DNA of 64,000 nt, from contig DASZLX010000031.1 of assembly GCA_035552155.1 (NCBI GenBank), positions 1-64,000 on the forward strand, written 5' to 3'. The stretch's first letter is position 1; every line of letters begins with the position of its first letter. Origin of the DNA: DASXHY01 sp035552155. Lineage in GTDB: Bacteria; Verrucomicrobiota; Verrucomicrobiia; Limisphaerales; DASXHY01. Below the pieces are notes generated by a model, which did not search any database, was not told the DNA's origin, and worked only from the letters and a program-made list of their open reading frames with translations. Of this stretch, positions 7,090-16,157 are shown piece by piece. Position numbers and translations under genes: made by a program.

Positions 7090-7740
7090 ATGAGAATCCT
7101 GGTGGTGGAAGATGAACCTGATTTGTTGCGCAGTATCGCGCAGGCTCTGCGCGAGGAAGGCTACGCCGTGGACACCGCCCCCAATGGCGAGGACGGCCTC
7201 TTCAGCGCCGAGAACAACGACTACGACGCCGTCGTGCTCGATGTGATGATGCCGAAAATGGACGGCTGGGAAATGCTCGCGCGCCTGCGCAAATCCAAAA
7301 AAACTCCCGTCCTCATGCTCACCGCGCGCGACCAATCCCGCGACCGCGTCCGCGGCCTCGACACCGGCGCGGACGATTACGTGGTGAAACCGTTCGATTT
7401 GCCGGAGCTGTTTGCGCGTTTGCGCGCTCTCATTCGCCGCAGCGCCGGCCAGACGCGCAACCTGATTGAGATTGGCGACGTGGTGATCGATGTGGCCGCG
7501 CGCCAGGTCTCGCGCGCCGGCGAAGCCGTGCCGCTCACCGCCCGCGAATATGCCCTGCTCGAGTACCTCGCGTTGCATCGTGGCGAACTCGTCACCCGCA
7601 CCACTCTTTACGAACATCTTTTCGACGAGAACGACAGCACGATGTCGAACCTCCTGGATGTGCACGTTTCCAATCTGCGGAAAAAATTGGGCGCCGAATT
7701 TGTTTCCACCCGCCGCGGCCACGGCTATTGCATCGAATGA
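7090..7740 (+). CDS. OmpR/CusR-type response regulator
   Basis: The 216-residue protein has a receiver domain (VVEDEPD, Asp51 in VVLDVMMPKMDG, Lys in VVKPFDLPE) and a C-terminal winged-helix DNA-binding domain (LTAREYALLEYLALHRGELV, MSNLLDVHVSNLRKKLG). It should bind direct repeats as a tandem dimer. I placed the start at 7090 because family members begin MRILVVEDE. However, an in-frame ATG at 7021 sits exactly where the conserved promoter would start the mRNA, so a form with 23 extra residues (MLRQIELAPT...) is quite possible. The sensor kinase gene follows after 7 bp. It is the obvious candidate regulator of the three CTTAAGGT promoters. Confidence 0.9.
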   Translation: MRILVVEDEPDLLRSIAQALREEGYAVDTAPNGEDGLFSAENNDYDAVVLDVMMPKMDGWEMLARLRKSKKTPVLMLTARDQSRDRVRGLDTGADDYVVKPFDLPELFARLRALIRRSAGQTRNLIEIGDVVIDVAARQVSRAGEAVPLTAREYALLEYLALHRGELVTRTTLYEHLFDENDSTMSNLLDVHVSNLRKKLGAEFVSTRRGHGYCIE

Positions 7741-7747
7741 ATGACCA

Positions 7748-9379
7748 ATGAATGACGAATTTCAAAAGACGAATGGAGGAAAGGACCCCGCCAGTCCAAT
7801 CGTCGTTCAGCTTGGCCCGCCAAAGATTGTCAGCTTCGGTATTTCATTTAGCTTTTTTAATTCGATCCGCTGGCGTCTGCAAATCTGGTACGGCCTCATC
7901 CTGGTGGCAGTGCTGGTGGGCTTCGGCGTCACCGCCTTTCAACTCGAACACGGCCGCGTGTTTCGCCGGGTGGACGATGAATTGCAACGTCGCGTGGGAG
8001 CGCTGGCTTCAGTGCTGCACCAACCGCGCAATCGTCGGCCCGAAGGTCCGCCGGGCCAAAGGCCTTTCGATGGTCCGCCCGAGGAGCAGCCGTCGCCGGA
8101 AAATCCTCCTCCCGAACGCGGTCCCGGCGAAGGCCCGCCCGAGCGATTAGACCGCGGCCCGAGGGAATTTCATCTGCAACCGCAACAAGCCGCACTGTTC
8201 GACGAAAGTGATACGAACGGATTTTATTACGTGGTGTGGCGGCGCGATGGCCAGGAACTCGCGCGCTCCAGCAACGCGCCCCCGGGAATTTCCCTTCCCG
8301 CCCATGCTCCGCGGCCCGCGCCGGCCGGCGAAGGTCCGCATCCCCAGCCTCCCGAAATGCGCGGCACATTCCGCGAATCCGCGCTGTTCACGCCTCCGGG
8401 CGATATTGTGCTCGCGGGCCGTTCCATCGCGCCCGAACTGACTGAATTGCGGCGCACCGCCCTGCGGTTGAGCGGCGTCGGCGCGGGAATTTTATTGCTC
8501 GGCCTCCTCGGTGGCTGGTGGCTTGCCACTCGCGCCATTCGCCCGATTGATGACATCAGCGCCACCGCCGCGAAAATTTCCGCCGGTGATTTATCTCAAC
8601 GCATCAACGTCAACGAAACCGAAAGCGAACTCGGCCGGCTGGCGGGCGTGTTGAATTCCACCTTTGCCCGGCTCGACGCCGCCTTCGCCCAGCAACAGCA
8701 ATTCACCTCCGACGCCGCGCACGAGCTCCGCACCCCCGTCACCGTGATGCTCACGCAAACCCAGACCACCCTGGGTCGCGAACGCAGCGCTGCCGAGTAT
8801 CGCGAGACTCTCGAATCCTGCCAGCGCGCCGCCCAGCGGATGCGGCGGCTCATCGAATCCCTGCTCGAACTCGCGCGCCTCGACGCCGGCCAGCAGCCGA
8901 TGAAACGCTCGCGTTTCGACCTCGCGCAAACCGCGCGCGAGTGCGTTGCGCTCATCAGCCCGCTCGCCCATGACCGCCGCGTGAAAATCCTTTGCGACCT
9001 CCCTCCGTTGCCATGCACGGGCGACCCCGAGCGCCTCGCGCAAGTCATCACCAACCTGCTCACCAACGCCATCACCTACAACAAAGAGGATGGAGAAGTC
9101 CGCATCAGCGGCGAGGCGAAGAACGGTTTCGTGATTTTGACTGTGCAAGACACCGGCGTGGGAATTTCCGCGGCGGATGTGCCGCGCGTCTTCGACCGTT
9201 TTTATCGCGCGGACCAATCCCGCACCTCTGGCAACACCGGCCTCGGCTTGGCGATTTCCAAAGCGATTGTCCAGGCGCACGGCGGCGAAATCGAAGTCTT
9301 CAGTGAGATGGGTGTCGGAACAGTTTTCGTCGTACGCCTGCCGGATAATGACACGGAGATCCTGTCTTTGAATCCGTGA
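7748..9379 (+). CDS. Membrane sensor histidine kinase, heavy-metal-sensor (CusS) type
   Basis: The 543-residue kinase is the partner of the preceding regulator. It has two membrane helices (about 49-69 and 239-260) around a periplasmic domain rich in Pro, Gly and Arg, then HAMP, HisKA with the phospho-accepting His325 (DAAHELRTP), and HATPase motifs (NLLTNAITYN, DTGVGIS, GLGLAISKAI). The long, low-complexity periplasmic stretch (about 95-155) resembles the Pro/Gly-rich arms of the EF-hand protein. The first 40 residues look unusual and arise from DNA resembling an intergenic repeat (atgaatgaccaatgaatgac), so the true start may be later. The metal-sensing role is inferred from family and context. 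Confidence 0.88.
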   Translation: MNDEFQKTNGGKDPASPIVVQLGPPKIVSFGISFSFFNSIRWRLQIWYGLILVAVLVGFGVTAFQLEHGRVFRRVDDELQRRVGALASVLHQPRNRRPEGPPGQRPFDGPPEEQPSPENPPPERGPGEGPPERLDRGPREFHLQPQQAALFDESDTNGFYYVVWRRDGQELARSSNAPPGISLPAHAPRPAPAGEGPHPQPPEMRGTFRESALFTPPGDIVLAGRSIAPELTELRRTALRLSGVGAGILLLGLLGGWWLATRAIRPIDDISATAAKISAGDLSQRINVNETESELGRLAGVLNSTFARLDAAFAQQQQFTSDAAHELRTPVTVMLTQTQTTLGRERSAAEYRETLESCQRAAQRMRRLIESLLELARLDAGQQPMKRSRFDLAQTARECVALISPLAHDRRVKILCDLPPLPCTGDPERLAQVITNLLTNAITYNKEDGEVRISGEAKNGFVILTVQDTGVGISAADVPRVFDRFYRADQSRTSGNTGLGLAISKAIVQAHGGEIEVFSEMGVGTVFVVRLPDNDTEILSLNP

Positions 9380-9401
9380 TTTTGGAATTTTTGAAGCTTT
9401 T

Positions 9402-10067
9402 TTACGCCGCCACCCGCTGCGCAATCAACCCCTCCACCGCCGCCGGCAGATTGCCGCACAATTCTTCGAGCAACGCCCGGCAATCCATTTCCGAAAATTG
9501 CAAACCCTTCGCCGCCGAATAAATAAACCCGCGCGTCGTCTGGTAACCGTACCCGAGCAATCCCTGCCGCAGCGGTATCGAGTAGAGCGCCAGCGTCAGC
9601 CCATAAACCAGCGTGTGCCACGCGTTCGCTTCGTTGCGTTCGACGGATTCCAGATAACGCCGCACGATGCGTTCATCGCGCAGCGGACGCAACTTCAGCA
9701 GTTCGGTCTGGCCGATGCGTTTGCTTGCCTCGGCAAAAGGTTTCAGCGCGGCCTCGCCGGCAAGCTGGCGATCAAATTCCGCCAGCTCCCGCATTTCGTG
9801 GCGGCAAGCGTGGTCGAACGCGCGCTGGATGGCCGGCAGTTCAATCGGCAACAATAATTGTTTCTGGTAGCACGTGAGAAAATTCCGCAGCGAGGCGAGA
9901 TCATGCACCAGCGGCACCTGCATCGAAGCCGAAATGTCGCTGAGCGCGACGAGTCCGTTGGCCGAGCCGAGTTGCTCGGCGAGCGGATGCCAGTCGCCCA
10001 GCCAATCCGTCGGTTCACCTTGCGCCGGCTGAAATTGCAGACTGTTTGTGCTGAAATTCTCTTTCAC
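9402..10067 (-). CDS. UreF-like protein, orphan
   Basis: The 221-residue, mostly helical protein starts with GTG. It looks like a divergent UreF: an all-helical layout with LRNFLTCYQKQLLLPIELPAIQRAFDHAC, the mid-protein ELAEFDRQLAG followed by EASKRIGQTELLKL, and a C-terminal LVYGLTLALYSIPL region. UreF is a urease accessory protein that delivers nickel with UreD and UreG. The usual N-terminal LPxGxFxHSxGLE segment is not recognisable and no urease genes are nearby, so a different role or a wrong family call is possible. It is transcribed away from the ncRNA candidate. Confidence 0.5.
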   Translation of the reverse strand: MKENFSTNSLQFQPAQGEPTDWLGDWHPLAEQLGSANGLVALSDISASMQVPLVHDLASLRNFLTCYQKQLLLPIELPAIQRAFDHACRHEMRELAEFDRQLAGEAALKPFAEASKRIGQTELLKLRPLRDERIVRRYLESVERNEANAWHTLVYGLTLALYSIPLRQGLLGYGYQTTRGFIYSAAKGLQFSEMDCRALLEELCGNLPAAVEGLIAQRVAA

Positions 10068-10139
10068 TGTCAGCGTTTACATTGCACGCGATGTGGTGTG
10101 ATTGCCAGAAGTAAAAGTCTTTTGCCGAAGATAAAATTC

Positions 10140-10169
10140 TTGAAATAATCGGCAAATTATGTTTATACT
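10140..10169 (+). promoter_or_regulatory. Sigma70-type promoter upstream of ncRNA candidate
   Basis: TTGAAA at 10140-10145 and TATACT at 10164-10169 are separated by 18 bp, a near-consensus housekeeping promoter. Transcription should start near 10176. No ORF begins downstream before the structured region at 10235, which supports an RNA gene. Confidence 0.6.
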
Positions 10170-10234
10170 TTCGCAACGCTTCTGCCGAAAAACCCGTGCT
10201 CATCCCGCGTGTTCCGATACCCCGAATATCTCAG

Positions 10235-10390
10235 CAGCTTCACTGCCAGTCGCGAGGCAATTTTGAGAAAATAATTGCTCAAGCCTGACGCGGGCACTGG
10301 GGAGATACCAATCTCGAAACCACGCATCCGGCTGGTGCTTAACCATGAAGCATGGCCGGGCCTCCCACCTCGCGCTGCAATTGAAAGTTG
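10235..10390 (+). ncRNA. ssrS: Structured ncRNA, probable 6S RNA
   Basis: A long closing stem is formed by 10235-10257 (CAGCTT, CAG, CGCGAGG) and 10368-10390 (CCTCGCG, CTG, AAGTTG). Inside it lie a large unpaired zone, a small hairpin (GAGAT/ATCTC) and a terminal stem-loop with GGCTGGTGCTTAACCATG and AAGCATGGCCGGGCC. The apical part resembles the GGTTGGTGAGCATGCTCGG segment of E. coli 6S RNA, which mimics an open promoter and binds RNA polymerase. The length (about 155-200 nt) fits, and a strong promoter lies upstream; the 5' end may be near 10176. No covariance search was run, so the family name is tentative, but an RNA gene is likely. The rest of the 500-bp gap holds only the nifJ promoter. 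Confidence 0.5.
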
Positions 10391-10462
10391 GAAACTTATT
10401 CGTAATTACTTCTTCTCATCCAGCCGCGTCTGAAGTTGAGTTCGATTTGCCGTTCTTTTCCT

Positions 10463-10491
10463 TTGAGTCTTTTACTTAAAAAGAGTATGCT
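10463..10491 (+). promoter_or_regulatory. Sigma70-type promoter of nifJ
   Basis: TTGAGT (10463-10468) and TATGCT (10486-10491) are separated by 17 bp. The predicted start is near 10498, giving a leader of about 70 nt before the nifJ ATG at 10569. Confidence 0.55.
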
Positions 10492-10568
10492 CTCATGCAA
10501 ATTTTGCTATCCAGGCAGAAAACGGCAAGCCCCCTGCCGGCGGACAGCAAAGGAACATAGGTTTATTT

Positions 10569-13500
10569 ATGAGCCAGACACCTTCGGCTGAATCCAGCGG
10601 ACGCTCAAAAACGCCCGCCTCCCGCAACACTCCCAAATACGCCGGCGTCCGCGTTACTTGTAACGGCAACCAGCTCGTTACTCAATACGTGGAAACCCGC
10701 ATCACCGAAGGCGGTGTCTTTTACCCCATCACACCCTCCACGGAGGGCGGCGAAATTTATCAGGGCTCGTACGCCCAGGGGGAACTCAACGTCTGGGGCC
10801 AGCAAAAAATCGCCGTCGAAACCGAAGGCGAACACGCCGCGCAAGGCGGCGCCACGGCCTTCTCCGTGGCCGGCCGGCGCACCGTCAATTTCACTTCCGG
10901 CCAGGGCATCGTTTACGCCATGGAGCAGTACTATCACGCGCCCGGCAAGTTCTCCACCATGGTCCTCGAAATCGGCGCCCGCGCCCTCACCAAGCACGCC
11001 CTCAACGTCCATTGCGCCCACGATGATTTCTACGCCGCGCTCGATACCGGCTGGACGATGCTCGTGAGCAAGGACGCCCAACAGGCCGCCGACCAGGCCA
11101 TCATTCTCCGCAAGGTCAACGAGCTCGCGCTCAATCCCGGCATGAACATTCAGGACGGCATGTTGACCACGCACAGCGAGCGCACCTACCTCGCTCCTGA
11201 AGCCGAGCTCCTGCGCGAATTTCTCGGCGCCGTGGATGACACAATCGATTGCCCCACTCCCGCCCAACGCGAACTGTTCGGTCCTAAACGGCGCCGCGTG
11301 CCGGAGATGATGGATCTGAAAAACCCGATCCTGCTCGGCCCGGTGCACAACCAGGAACATCACATGAACGGCGTCGTCGCGCGCCGGAATAATTTCAATG
11401 AGCCCATCCTCGGTTTTCTGGAGCAGGCCTACGACGAATTCGGCCGCCTCACCGGCCGCCATTACGGTTTCATCACCCAATATAAATGCGACGACGCCGA
11501 CACCGTTTTCGTCTCGCTCGGTTGCGCCGCCGATAACATCGAGGCCGCCTGCGATTATCTCCGCGACCAGCGCAACGCCAAAGTCGGCTCCATTCACGTC
11601 AACGTGATTCGCCCGTTCCCGGAAGCCGCACTCATCAATGCGCTTCGCGGCAAGAAAAACGTCATCATCCTCGAACGCACCGACGAAGGCCTCGCCGGCG
11701 ACAACCCGCTCGCGCGCGACATCCGCGTCGCGCTCGGCAAGGCCAACGAAGTCGCGAAATTCGGCGGCACGCTGCCCGCCCTGAAGCCGGAAGAAACCCC
11801 GCGCCTGTTCCGCGGCGCCTACGGCATCGGCTCTCGCGATTTCCGCCCGGAGCACACTCTCGGCGCTTATGAATTCACCACCGGCCAGGCCCGCCGCAAG
11901 GACGGCCGCAGCGCCGCCGATGGCGAGACCTATTTCGTCCTCGGCGTGGACCATCCCTACGCCGTGATTTCCAAAGATACGCCCTCCCTCCTGCCCGACA
12001 AGGCCATTGCCGTGCGGTTTCATTCCATCGGCGGCTGGGGAATGATTACCACCGGCAAAAACCTCGGCGAAATTGTCGGCAACTTCGGCGAGATGATCAA
12101 GGAGCGCGATGCCGAGCGGGACGAGACCGGCCAGCTCAAGGAAAAATTGTTCATCATGGCCAACCCGAAATACGGTTCCGAGAAAAAGGGCGCGCCGACC
12201 AATTATTATCTCACCGTCGCCCGCGAGCAGATCAAGGTGAACTGCGAGCTGAACCACGTGGACGTCGTGCTCTGCTGCGATCCCAAGGCTTTCACCCACA
12301 CCAACCCGCTCGAAGGCATCAAGAAAGGCGGCTGCATCGTCTGGGAATCCAGCGACACCCCCGAAACTGCCTGGACCCGCATCCCCGCGCAGCACCGGAA
12401 GTTCGTGAAGGAAAATAATATTCGCGTTTACATCCTGCCCGGCTTCGATATCGCCCGCAAAGCCACCAACAAGGCGGAATTGCAATTGCGCATGCAGGGC
12501 AACAGTTTTCTCGGCGCGTTTTTCCGCGTCTCACCCTTTCTCCAGCACAACAATATTTCCGAGGACCAGTTCCACAGCACTGTCAAAAAGCAGTACCAGA
12601 AAAAATTCGGCCGCTTCGGCGACGACGTCGTCACCTCCAACATGACCGTCATGATGGAAGGTTTTTCGCGCGTGCAGGAAATCAAATACGGCCTGTTCGA
12701 CGACCCGGATTTCTCCTCCATGCGCAACCCGCCCGTGCGGCCCATTGGCGACACGCCCATCATTCCCACTGCCGGCTGCGGCACCGCTTGCGGTTCGGGC
12801 GTTCCCGCCCCTGCGCAGCAGACGCCGCGTTACGCTTTTCAGACGCTCGCGAAATTTGATTCCGAATACCGCAACGGCCTCGGCTATCACCAGCCCGCCG
12901 GCGCGCTCGCCTCGCTCGGCGTGATGAGCGCCGGCAGCGGCGCCACGCAATCCAAATACGTCGCCCGCCGCGAGACACCGGTTTACATCGCCGAGAATTG
13001 CACCCAATGCATGGAGTGCATCACCGCCTGCCCGGACACCGCGCTGCCGAACACCTCGCAGGACGTCAGCACCGTTTTGAAAACGGCGCTGAACTATTAC
13101 GTCACCACCAGTGACGATCGCGCCAGGCTCGCCGGTGAATTGAAGGGCGTCGAGGAACGCGCCCGCGCGAAAATGAACGACGCCGTGAAGACCCGCGCAA
13201 AAGTGCCGTTCAAGGACATCATTCGTGACGAAGTCAACGCGCTCACGAGCATCAGCGACAAAGCCAAGGGCGAATTCGTCGGCATCCTCGCCAAACTTCC
13301 GCTGGCCTACAACAACGTGCCCGCCATTTTCCGCTCGCTCGAGGCCAAGACCCCCGGCAGCGGCGGCTTGTTCTCCATTTTCGTCAGCGACCTTTGCAAA
13401 GGCTGCGGCGAATGCGTGCAGGTCTGCGGCGACCACGACGCCTTGCGCATGACCCGCGAAACCGAAGACCTGAACGCCGAATTGACCACCGCCCAGATTT

Positions 13501-15314
13501 TCTCGCGGCTGCTGCCCGATACGCCGCAAAAATTCCTCGGCCTCTACAATGACAGTGACGCCGCCAATTCCCGCGAAGCCGCCTTGCGCAATCACCTCAT
13601 GGTCCGGCGCAATTACGAGGCCCTCGTCAGTGGCGATGGCGCCTGCGCCGGTTGCGGCGAGAAGAGCGTGCTCCGCGCCGCCGCTTCCGTCACGGAAGCC
13701 TACATGCGCCCCCTGTATCACAAGAAAGCCGATCGCCTCCGCTCCAAGGCCACGCACCTCGAAAACAGCGGCCTGGAAAAATTGCAGAAGCTCAAAGCCC
13801 GCAGCGAAGACGAATACAAGCGCTACCGTCGCGCCATTCTGCACATCATCATGGGCCTCGGCGGCGAAAATGAAGCCGACACCGCCCAACGCATCGCCAC
13901 CTACGAAGCGGCGCACGGCGCGGTCACCGATGAGCAACTCATCAAGAACCTCGCCGCCGTCATGCGCCAGGACGCCTTCAACCATCGTGATTTGCAATCC
14001 ATCGACGGCCGCCGCGCCAACGGCATGAGCGTCATGTTCATGGGCGCGAGCACCGGTTGCAACACCGTCTACGGCTCCACGCCGCCCTCCAACCCGCATC
14101 CCTATCCGTGGATGAATTCGTTGTTCCAGGATGGCGCCACGATTAGCTGGCTGCTTGGCGAATCGCTGGTTTTGAACCACTCCCGCCGCTCCGTGGTGCC
14201 CGAGCGCCTCGCCGACATGCTCCTCGAGCGCGAGGAAAACGTCATGTCCGAAGCCGATTTATTCAGCCTCTCGCACTTTGACGACGCCGTGATGACCGAC
14301 CAGGAAATCCGCGAGTTGCCGAAGGTCTGGGTCATCGGCGGCGATGGCGCGCTCGGCGACATTGGATTCCAGAACGTCTCCAAGGTCGTCCTGCAAAATC
14401 GCCCGAACGTGAAGATCCTGATGCTCGACACGCAGGTCTATTCGAACACCGGCGGGCAAAATTCCGATTCCTCCACCATGCTCGGCGGTTACGACATGAA
14501 CCAGTTCGGCACCGCGTCGCAGGGCAAATTGATCGAGAAGAAAAACGTCGCCGAAGCCTTCACCAGCGGCCACGGCTCGCCCTTCGTCGCCCAGGTCTCG
14601 ATGGCGAATGCCGCCAAGCTTTACAAAGCCATGCTCGACGGCCTTGAATATCGCGGCACTGCGTTTTTCCAGGCCTACACCACCTGCCAGCCCGAGCACG
14701 GCGTGCCCGACAACATGAGCGCCGACCAGGCCAAGCTCGTGCGCGACGCGCGCGGCATGCCCGAGTTCGTCTTCAACCCCCGCAACGGCGAGACTACGCA
14801 GGAAGCCTTTGATCTCAAAGGCAACCCCACGCCGAACCGCGACTGGTGGCGCACCAAATTCGCCACGACCGGCGAGGAATATAATTACAGCGTGGCGCAT
14901 TGGGCGCTCACCGAGGCCCGCTTCCGCAAGCACATCAAAGCCATCAAGGAAGAGGAAGCCGCGGAACTCATCCACATGGACGACATGCTCGCGTTCATCA
15001 CCCAGGACGACGTCATTTACCGCCGCGTGTTCAACCCGAACCACCGCAGCTACGTCACCAACTTCGGCTGCTACATCAAGGCCGAGATGGGCGGGAAAAT
15101 TAAATTCTTCGCCGTATCCCGCCAGATGGTGCTTTTCGCCGTCGAACGCCGCAAAGCTTGGCGCATGTTGCAGAGCAAAGCCGGCGTGGTGAACAAGGAT
15201 TACCTCGCGCAAAAAGCCTTGCTCGCGAAACTGGACAAAGGCGAACTGCAATTGGCCGAAGTGCAATCCAAAACCCGCGAGTTGTTTGACGCCGAACTGG
15301 CGAAGATTGCTTAA
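10569..15314 (+). CDS. nifJ: Pyruvate:ferredoxin (flavodoxin) oxidoreductase, oversized
   Basis: This 1581-residue enzyme oxidatively decarboxylates pyruvate to acetyl-CoA and reduces ferredoxin or flavodoxin. Domains in order are the pyrimidine-binding domain (GGVFYPITPSTEGGEIYQ), domain II (VNVIRPFPEAAL), the gamma domain (FHSIGGWGMITTGKNLGE), two 4Fe-4S motifs (CTQCMECITACPD near 811, CKGCGECVQVCGD near 943) and the TPP domain (CAGCGEKS near 1026, TGCNTVYG, GDGALGDIG near 1257, VYSNTGGQ). Typical NifJ is about 1170-1200 residues. The extra length lies in the gamma/linker regions, in a helical insertion after CAGCGEKS (about 1030-1140) and at the C terminus. It is a single-gene unit with its own promoter and a strong terminator. 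Confidence 0.93.
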   Translation: MSQTPSAESSGRSKTPASRNTPKYAGVRVTCNGNQLVTQYVETRITEGGVFYPITPSTEGGEIYQGSYAQGELNVWGQQKIAVETEGEHAAQGGATAFSVAGRRTVNFTSGQGIVYAMEQYYHAPGKFSTMVLEIGARALTKHALNVHCAHDDFYAALDTGWTMLVSKDAQQAADQAIILRKVNELALNPGMNIQDGMLTTHSERTYLAPEAELLREFLGAVDDTIDCPTPAQRELFGPKRRRVPEMMDLKNPILLGPVHNQEHHMNGVVARRNNFNEPILGFLEQAYDEFGRLTGRHYGFITQYKCDDADTVFVSLGCAADNIEAACDYLRDQRNAKVGSIHVNVIRPFPEAALINALRGKKNVIILERTDEGLAGDNPLARDIRVALGKANEVAKFGGTLPALKPEETPRLFRGAYGIGSRDFRPEHTLGAYEFTTGQARRKDGRSAADGETYFVLGVDHPYAVISKDTPSLLPDKAIAVRFHSIGGWGMITTGKNLGEIVGNFGEMIKERDAERDETGQLKEKLFIMANPKYGSEKKGAPTNYYLTVAREQIKVNCELNHVDVVLCCDPKAFTHTNPLEGIKKGGCIVWESSDTPETAWTRIPAQHRKFVKENNIRVYILPGFDIARKATNKAELQLRMQGNSFLGAFFRVSPFLQHNNISEDQFHSTVKKQYQKKFGRFGDDVVTSNMTVMMEGFSRVQEIKYGLFDDPDFSSMRNPPVRPIGDTPIIPTAGCGTACGSGVPAPAQQTPRYAFQTLAKFDSEYRNGLGYHQPAGALASLGVMSAGSGATQSKYVARRETPVYIAENCTQCMECITACPDTALPNTSQDVSTVLKTALNYYVTTSDDRARLAGELKGVEERARAKMNDAVKTRAKVPFKDIIRDEVNALTSISDKAKGEFVGILAKLPLAYNNVPAIFRSLEAKTPGSGGLFSIFVSDLCKGCGECVQVCGDHDALRMTRETEDLNAELTTAQIFSRLLPDTPQKFLGLYNDSDAANSREAALRNHLMVRRNYEALVSGDGACAGCGEKSVLRAAASVTEAYMRPLYHKKADRLRSKATHLENSGLEKLQKLKARSEDEYKRYRRAILHIIMGLGGENEADTAQRIATYEAAHGAVTDEQLIKNLAAVMRQDAFNHRDLQSIDGRRANGMSVMFMGASTGCNTVYGSTPPSNPHPYPWMNSLFQDGATISWLLGESLVLNHSRRSVVPERLADMLLEREENVMSEADLFSLSHFDDAVMTDQEIRELPKVWVIGGDGALGDIGFQNVSKVVLQNRPNVKILMLDTQVYSNTGGQNSDSSTMLGGYDMNQFGTASQGKLIEKKNVAEAFTSGHGSPFVAQVSMANAAKLYKAMLDGLEYRGTAFFQAYTTCQPEHGVPDNMSADQAKLVRDARGMPEFVFNPRNGETTQEAFDLKGNPTPNRDWWRTKFATTGEEYNYSVAHWALTEARFRKHIKAIKEEEAAELIHMDDMLAFITQDDVIYRRVFNPNHRSYVTNFGCYIKAEMGGKIKFFAVSRQMVLFAVERRKAWRMLQSKAGVVNKDYLAQKALLAKLDKGELQLAEVQSKTRELFDAELAKIA

Positions 15315-15320
15315 CCGGTA

Positions 15321-15342
15321 GGGCATCGCTGCCGCGATGCCC
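15321..15342. repeat. Short palindrome GGGCATCG/CGATGCCC
   Basis: An 8-bp perfect stem with a 6-nt loop lies 7 bp after the nifJ stop. There is no T-run, so it looks like a REP-type element and is distinct from the true terminator at 15387. Confidence 0.55.
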
Positions 15343-15386
15343 CATATCCCGTCCGCGCGAATGCGCGGAACGATCTCTTGCTTCAC

Positions 15387-15413
15387 AGGCCGCCACCAAG
15401 GGCGGCCTTTTTT
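15387..15413 (+). terminator. Rho-independent terminator of nifJ
   Basis: AGGCCGCC (15387-15394) pairs with GGCGGCCT (15401-15408) around a short loop and is followed by a run of T to 15413. It ends exactly at the stop of the convergent gene 15413-15907. Confidence 0.85.
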
Positions 15414-15907
15414 CAATCGAGAAACGCGATATTGCTTGGAGAGACATCCACCATATGGATGTCAAAATTTTCCAAAGCGCCGAGTACCGCTTGCACCGTA
15501 GACCATCGAGCTTCAAATTGCTCTTTTTTCTCGGCCTCCCACTCCGCCCAGGTTTCCTCGGGGAATTCAGGCGGCACATCGAGATAAGCGCCTGCGAAAT
15601 CCAATACGAATGGTCTTGTCACAACGGTCATTTCGATGATCCGCAATTCGTCATCAAAGCGTATCAATTGAGGAACGTGGAATCCCAATATTTCACTGAC
15701 GCCAATGACACTCAGCCGCTGATAAACTTCTCGCTCTCTAAGATAAGGTTCGAGGGAGCGATGCACCTTTATGGCTGTCTTGCCGCTTTCGGAGTTGTTT
15801 TCCGCAACAAAAATGATACCGTGAATTCCGAAGCCAAGTCGCTCGGCGAGTCGAAGCTTGTGATGCAGAGCGTAGGCCTGGGCATTCTGAATTAAAATCG
15901 TATCCAT
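15413..15907 (-). CDS. Small protein-kinase-fold protein
   Basis: The 164-residue protein resembles a shortened kinase-like fold. It has a glycine-rich loop (RLGFGIHGIIF), a Lys in the VAIK-like strand (TAIKVH), a helix with RERE, and a C-terminal DIHMVDVSPSNIAFLD that resembles a catalytic loop (DxxxxN). The usual DFG segment and C-lobe are absent because the protein ends there. Similar small kinase-like proteins are common in Verrucomicrobia, but the substrate is unknown. Its start codon (15905-15907) overlaps, in the opposite direction, an ATG at 15906 of the facing gene. Confidence 0.6.
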   Translation of the reverse strand: MDTILIQNAQAYALHHKLRLAERLGFGIHGIIFVAENNSESGKTAIKVHRSLEPYLREREVYQRLSVIGVSEILGFHVPQLIRFDDELRIIEMTVVTRPFVLDFAGAYLDVPPEFPEETWAEWEAEKKEQFEARWSTVQAVLGALENFDIHMVDVSPSNIAFLD

Positions 15908-15950
15908 GTTCCCAAAATCGAGTCAAGGCGGGCACTCCGCACAAGTGAAA

Positions 15951-16157
15951 ATGACCTTGTGGATCAATGGAAATTCCAACTCCGTGGCCCAAATGGGACC
16001 GGATTTTCTTTTATTGGATGCGCCATTTGACCATCCGCCTTCTAACGCCAGTGTGGTTCTGCAGGTGGACGAAAGCGAGCGTCGCTGGAACGTGCGCCTT
16101 CCACAGGGCATCTCTTCCAACTCAAAGCGAGTTATCATTTCTGCGCCTTCGGTATGA
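15951..16157 (+). CDS. Small hypothetical protein
   Basis: I do not recognise this 68-residue protein. It reads like a compact beta-rich domain (MTLWINGNSNSVAQMGPDFLLLD, SNASVVLQVDESERRWNVRLPQGI). The ATG at 15951 is chosen because the in-frame ATG at 15906 collides with the start codon of the divergent kinase-fold gene and has no visible ribosome-binding site. The divergent arrangement suggests a shared promoter region, but the function is unknown. Confidence 0.5.
   Translation: MTLWINGNSNSVAQMGPDFLLLDAPFDHPPSNASVVLQVDESERRWNVRLPQGISSNSKRVIISAPSV

Noticed and set aside
9402..10067. A urease operon
   Set aside because: No ureA/B/C/D/E/G genes occur in the window.
10605..12485. Long minus-strand frames opposite nifJ
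   Set aside because: They mirror the codon bias of nifJ and give Ala/Gly/Val-rich sequence with no family motif.
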